From Neoconidiobolus thromboides FSU 785 (Eukaryota; Entomophthoromycota; Entomophthoromycetes; Entomophthorales; Neoconidiobolaceae): 64,000 bases of DNA. Under the pieces are notes generated by a model, which made no database searches, was not told the DNA's origin, and worked only from the letters and a program-made list of their open reading frames with translations. The position numbers were made by a program, and so were the translations under genes. Location: positions 1 to 64,000 of the forward strand of contig MU626343.1 of NCBI GenBank assembly GCA_025603075.1. The letters run 5' to 3'. Of the stretch, positions 60,800 to 64,000 are shown piece by piece (position 1 is the stretch's first letter; each line of letters begins with the position of its first letter).

Positions 60800-61642
60800 T
60801 CTTTTGCTCAAAAAATCATTAAACCACTCCAAATATCATATTATAATCATTTATAAAATGAAATGAAATGAAAATATCTCTATTAATAAGAATAAACAAA
60901 TTAATAAGCAATAAATATTAATATAAATGTTCCTTGTTAATGAAGCAACAGTCCATGTTAAATACAGTCATTAATATAGGGTACAAGGTATGTCAAAGAC
61001 TATTAAGTTATATAGGATGAAAATTGATGGCATAATATAAGTTATCACTTTTTATAGAATGAATTGTAAATTTTACGCTAACTTTAAAATAATAAGTTTA
61101 AAATAATAAGACTAATAAGAATTCATTAAAAGTATAATATATGACTATATATGCTTACTTTAATCTATTTATACTAATTTAGATAAAAAATAAAAAATTA
61201 TAATATGACATAAATTTGAGATTTCTAATATTGTTAAATAGGTAAAAAGAACCTAAAAATCATTATGATAATATTGTATACCAAATAAAATAAAATTAAT
61301 TTATTATAAACTTTATATTAATATTGATTATATTCTAAAGGGTTGGCATTGATAGCTACCTAGTTGTTTTGAGGAACTAATTGAGAAACTAATATACTTT
61401 ATGAAAGTAATTACCTTTATTTAAATCTTAAAATCAATTACAATTAAGAGAACGGAGAACTACCAATCGTGATTCTTGATAGTATATTAAGGACTGTTGA
61501 ATAAATTAAATAATTAAAAGTCTGTCGATTTGTTTTTGTCAGAATATGGGATATACTAGTTGTGAAATTGTTCCTGTAATAAACCATTTCAATTTTTTAA
61601 ACACAATTTTCCTATTTGAATAATAATAATAATAATAAAACA

Positions 61643-61989
61643 ATGTTTTTACAAGACTATGTTGATGATAAATTAGTAGGTTCAAGTCGCCTTGTAGGCG
61701 CTACTATTATTAATAGTCAAAATGATGACGTTTTGGGAATTTCTAAAGGTTTATATCTTGAACCAGAAAAAAAATTGATCATTATTAAAGGGCTTGATAA
61801 CCTAAATACTTTTTTCCTGGTGATATTATAATTAATAAAAAGAAGTATATGTATGATAAGACAGATGGTGCTATTATTTATAAAACAAATCAGATTATTA
61901 TTGATATTTATAATGGAAAATCTCAACTTGGTGATGCTGTATCCACTATTTCTTAACTTTTGGATTACTTAATGGAAAATAGATATTAA
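61643..61989 (+). pseudogene. Profilin pseudogene 3
   Basis: Best preserved copy. It starts MFLQDYVDDKLVG (the family's WQxYVDxxLVG block) and continues IINSQNDDVLGISKGLYL and IIIKGLDN. A one-base shift in a T run near 61813-61818 then moves the frame, after which FPGDIIINKKKYMYDKTDGA, KTNQIIIDIYNGKSQLGDAV and LLDYLMENRY complete a profilin fold ending in TAA. An in-frame TAA (61954-61956) interrupts the last helix at nearly the same codon as the TAG in pseudogene 1. About 112 codons in all, slightly shorter than usual profilins. No intron. A sequencing error could explain the homopolymer shift but not the stop. Confidence 0.75.
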
Positions 61990-62174
61990 CTAATCTTATC
62001 TTTAGCTATCTTTGGTTATCCCTTTTTTATTTTTAATAATAAAAGTTTGATGCAACTTAATGATCCTCTTGATTGATTGATTTTAACTAACTATAACTTA
62101 GTTAAAATACAAGAAAATTTGCATGCTCTAATAAAGTTGTTCAATAATATCAAATTAACTTATTAAAATTTTAA

Positions 62175-62280
62175 TATTTGGGGGTATTTTTTTTAGTTTT
62201 ATCACTTTCTCTGTCTTTTAAGCACTGTTTGAATAGAAATATTGTTAGTAAAATTCTTAAACACAAAAATACATTCCCAT
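62175..62280 (-). mobile_element. TIR-107 copy 30
   Basis: Begins ATTTGGGGGTATTTTTTTTA and ends ACATTCCCATG; core AAGCACTGTTTGAATAGAAA. Confidence 0.78.
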
Positions 62281-62358
62281 GTTTTAAAGCTATAATTGAT
62301 TTTTAAAACAAAATTAATTAAATCAATTTCAAATAACTCAATAATAAAAAAGAATCAC

Positions 62359-62540
62359 TTTGAATATGTAAGTCATAAAGGTATTGAATCTTTTAAGTCT
62401 AGTAATACAGTAATTGGTAAGTTATTAAAAGATAAGTCAAATGCTTAAATAAGGTCAATAGGAAGCTACAAAACCTTCTTAAACAACTTTAAGGGAAAAG
62501 GTGCTATTTGGATTAAATTAAATCAACAAGTAATAAGATA
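62359..62540 (+). pseudogene. Possible profilin pseudogene 4 (central part)
   Basis: One frame reads SHKGIESFKSSNTVIGKLLK, then a TAA, then IRSIGSYKTFLNNFKGKGAI and WIKLNQQVIR. The order (helix near the end of the SPxE segment, GGxKY strand, GKGAxxIKxNQ) is that of profilin. The N-terminus and final helix are missing. Weaker than the other copies but on the same strand and only 370 bp after pseudogene 3, suggesting a former tandem pair. Confidence 0.5.
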
Positions 62541-63140
62541 AGATAAGATAAGATAAATTCAATAAATTTCAATAAAAAGAAATCTAAACAAAGATACATA
62601 ATCATTTATATAGTTTTCATTAATTTAAAATGCATTAATTAATACTGTTTTATATTCATATCTAATATCTATGTCATTAAACTTAGTAATAACTATAATA
62701 TTGATCTTGTTAACATCAGTTTTTAAAATGCATTCAACTTTTATTGAACCTTGAATAATATTAACTTTTTTAAAATTGATTCTAAAATTTGACTGGATTT
62801 ACATAATAAATTAATTAAACTTTTGTAAATTAAAATATAAAACAAAATAGTTGACTTTAACACAATTGTTTTATTGAAGTAATTTAATTACTATAATATG
62901 ATTTATCAATTATGTTTATTATAAATGAGTTATAATATGAATTCATATCCTTATCATCCTATTATATTATTGATTCATATTCTTATCAATTAAAAGTTAA
63001 AAATATTAAAGTAAAAAATAAAGAATAGATTAAAAAACAACATAAAAATCAATTTATCCAAAAAACATTTACTTTCAACGTCAAATTAAATTAAAAGTCA
63101 CAAAAATACTTATTATATTAACTCTTATTATATTTTTAAT

Positions 63141-63981
63141 CTATTTTTCATTTTCATTTTCATTAGTGCCTGCTTTTTCTATAATTAGTAAATCTTGTGC
63201 TTCCAATTGTCCATTAATTACTTCATTATTAAATTCCAATTCATTAAACTTTAAATTTTCATTATAATTCAATTCTTCATTTAAAGTGACTTCACTTTCA
63301 TTAGGTTCTAAATCTAATTCAAATTGAATAACATCATTTTCAATAGTTCTAAATTCATTCTAAATAATTAATAATTAATAATTATAATTAATAATAAAGA
63401 TCTTACCTTCTCTTCTTTACTTATTAATTCTTGGAAGATTTTATCTGATAATAAATTAATGTCATCACTAGCAAAAGAACGCATCAATCCTCCTCCACCA
63501 ATAATTTCATTTTTATATCCATTATGATTATTTAACCAAGCTAAATCATCTTCATCTGATTCACTTTCTCTTTCGTCATAGTATTGTTTCTATTAAAATT
63601 AATAATAGTAAATATTTGAAATATATTAAATTAAAATAAATTACGATTCAAATTAAATTGAATTAAAATTAAACTTACATTTAAATCTTCATCATCAAAA
63701 CTAGATCTATCAATATCAATATATTCTGATGAATAATCTAAATTAGTATGTTGATTGATAATATAATCATCATCATCTTCATCATTTTCATCATCATCAT
63801 CATCATCATTATGATTAATATTATTACTTAAATCTAAAACATTTTCATTTTCATTTTCATTTTCATTTTCATTTTCATTCTCTTCATCATTCTCTTCATC
63901 ATAATCATAATCATAATCATTCATTGTATAATGATAATTATTTTGATTAATTAATTGAATTAATTTATTATTATTAAACAT
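63141..63981 (-). CDS. Acidic low-complexity protein of unknown function, possibly incomplete at window edge
   Basis: Exons 63981-63679, 63589-63407 and 63359-63141 give 234 residues from the ATG at 63981. The frame stays open upstream to the window end, so the gene may start beyond it. Exon 1 is extremely acidic, with an (EN)n run encoded by ATTTTC repeats at about 63838-63882 and an Asp run. The only non-repetitive segment is exon 2, with DLAWLNNHNGYKNEIIGGGG and LMRSFASDDINLLSDKIFQE. I do not recognise a family. It is probably a disordered nuclear or scaffold-type protein, but nothing in the sequence proves this. Confidence 0.6.
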
Positions 63982-64000
63982 AGAATTATTATTATTATTA

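Larger units (their letters stand above)
59818..63140. other. Gene-poor region with TIR-107 copies and profilin pseudogenes
   Basis: 3.3 kb holding TIR-107 copies 28-30 and two profilin pseudogenes (listed). A (GATAA)n-type run lies at about 62536-62556. No intact gene is seen. Confidence 0.5.

Overview
The window looks like an AT-rich nuclear segment of a filamentous fungus outside the yeasts. Two Zn(2)-C6 (Gal4-type) transcription factors are a fungal hallmark. Introns are short (about 45-70 nt), start GTAAG/GTAAT and end YAG/AAG, and genes terminate with TAA or TAG, so the code is standard. Secreted trypsins of digestive type are uncommon in fungi except insect- and animal-associated lineages. 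Together with the base composition, my guess is an early-diverging entomophthoralean or zoopagomycete fungus (Conidiobolus-like). That assignment is inference; no rRNA or other marker is present.

Layout. 1-5.7 kb: transposon remnants, four copies of a roughly 107 bp inverted-repeat element (called TIR-107 here) and decayed coding sequence. 5.7-7.5 kb: Zn2Cys6 factor (-). 8.2-11.3 kb: eIF2A and proteasome beta1 (+). 13.0-16.2 kb: two-RRM Pumilio protein (+). 16.7-18.5 kb: HTD2-like dehydratase (+), convergent with PEX11 (-). 19.9-25.5 kb: sirtuin and a propeller-fused inositol-polyphosphate 5-phosphatase (-). 26.7-27.5 kb: secreted DJ-1/PfpI protein (-). 27.5-32.2 kb: transposon-rich desert with an inverted pair of a second TIR family. 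32.2-33.5 kb: pyruvate dehydrogenase E1 alpha (-). 34-39.2 kb: tandem duplicated secreted trypsins (+). 39.3-40.3 kb: Bsd2/Ndfip-like membrane protein (-). 42.7-43.5 kb: GST-like gene with a frame problem (-). 44.8-48.8 kb: profilin pseudogenes and a dense run of TIR-107. 48.8-50.8 kb: second Zn2Cys6 factor (+). 52.5-59.8 kb: compact block of PRCC-like, MDP-1-like phosphatase, Dis3/Rrp44 and a DUF4272-like mitochondrial protein. 59.8-63.1 kb: more TIR-107 and profilin pseudogenes. 63.1-64 kb: an acidic protein reaching the window edge.

Exon models were assembled by hand. Except for the GST-like gene, every multi-exon model sums to a multiple of three. The most unusual content lies between the genes: about 30 copies of one short hairpin-forming element, three of them arranged as inverted dimers; a second TIR family with a perfect 4-bp target duplication; and up to five scattered, broken profilin copies, one of them split by a TIR-107 insertion.
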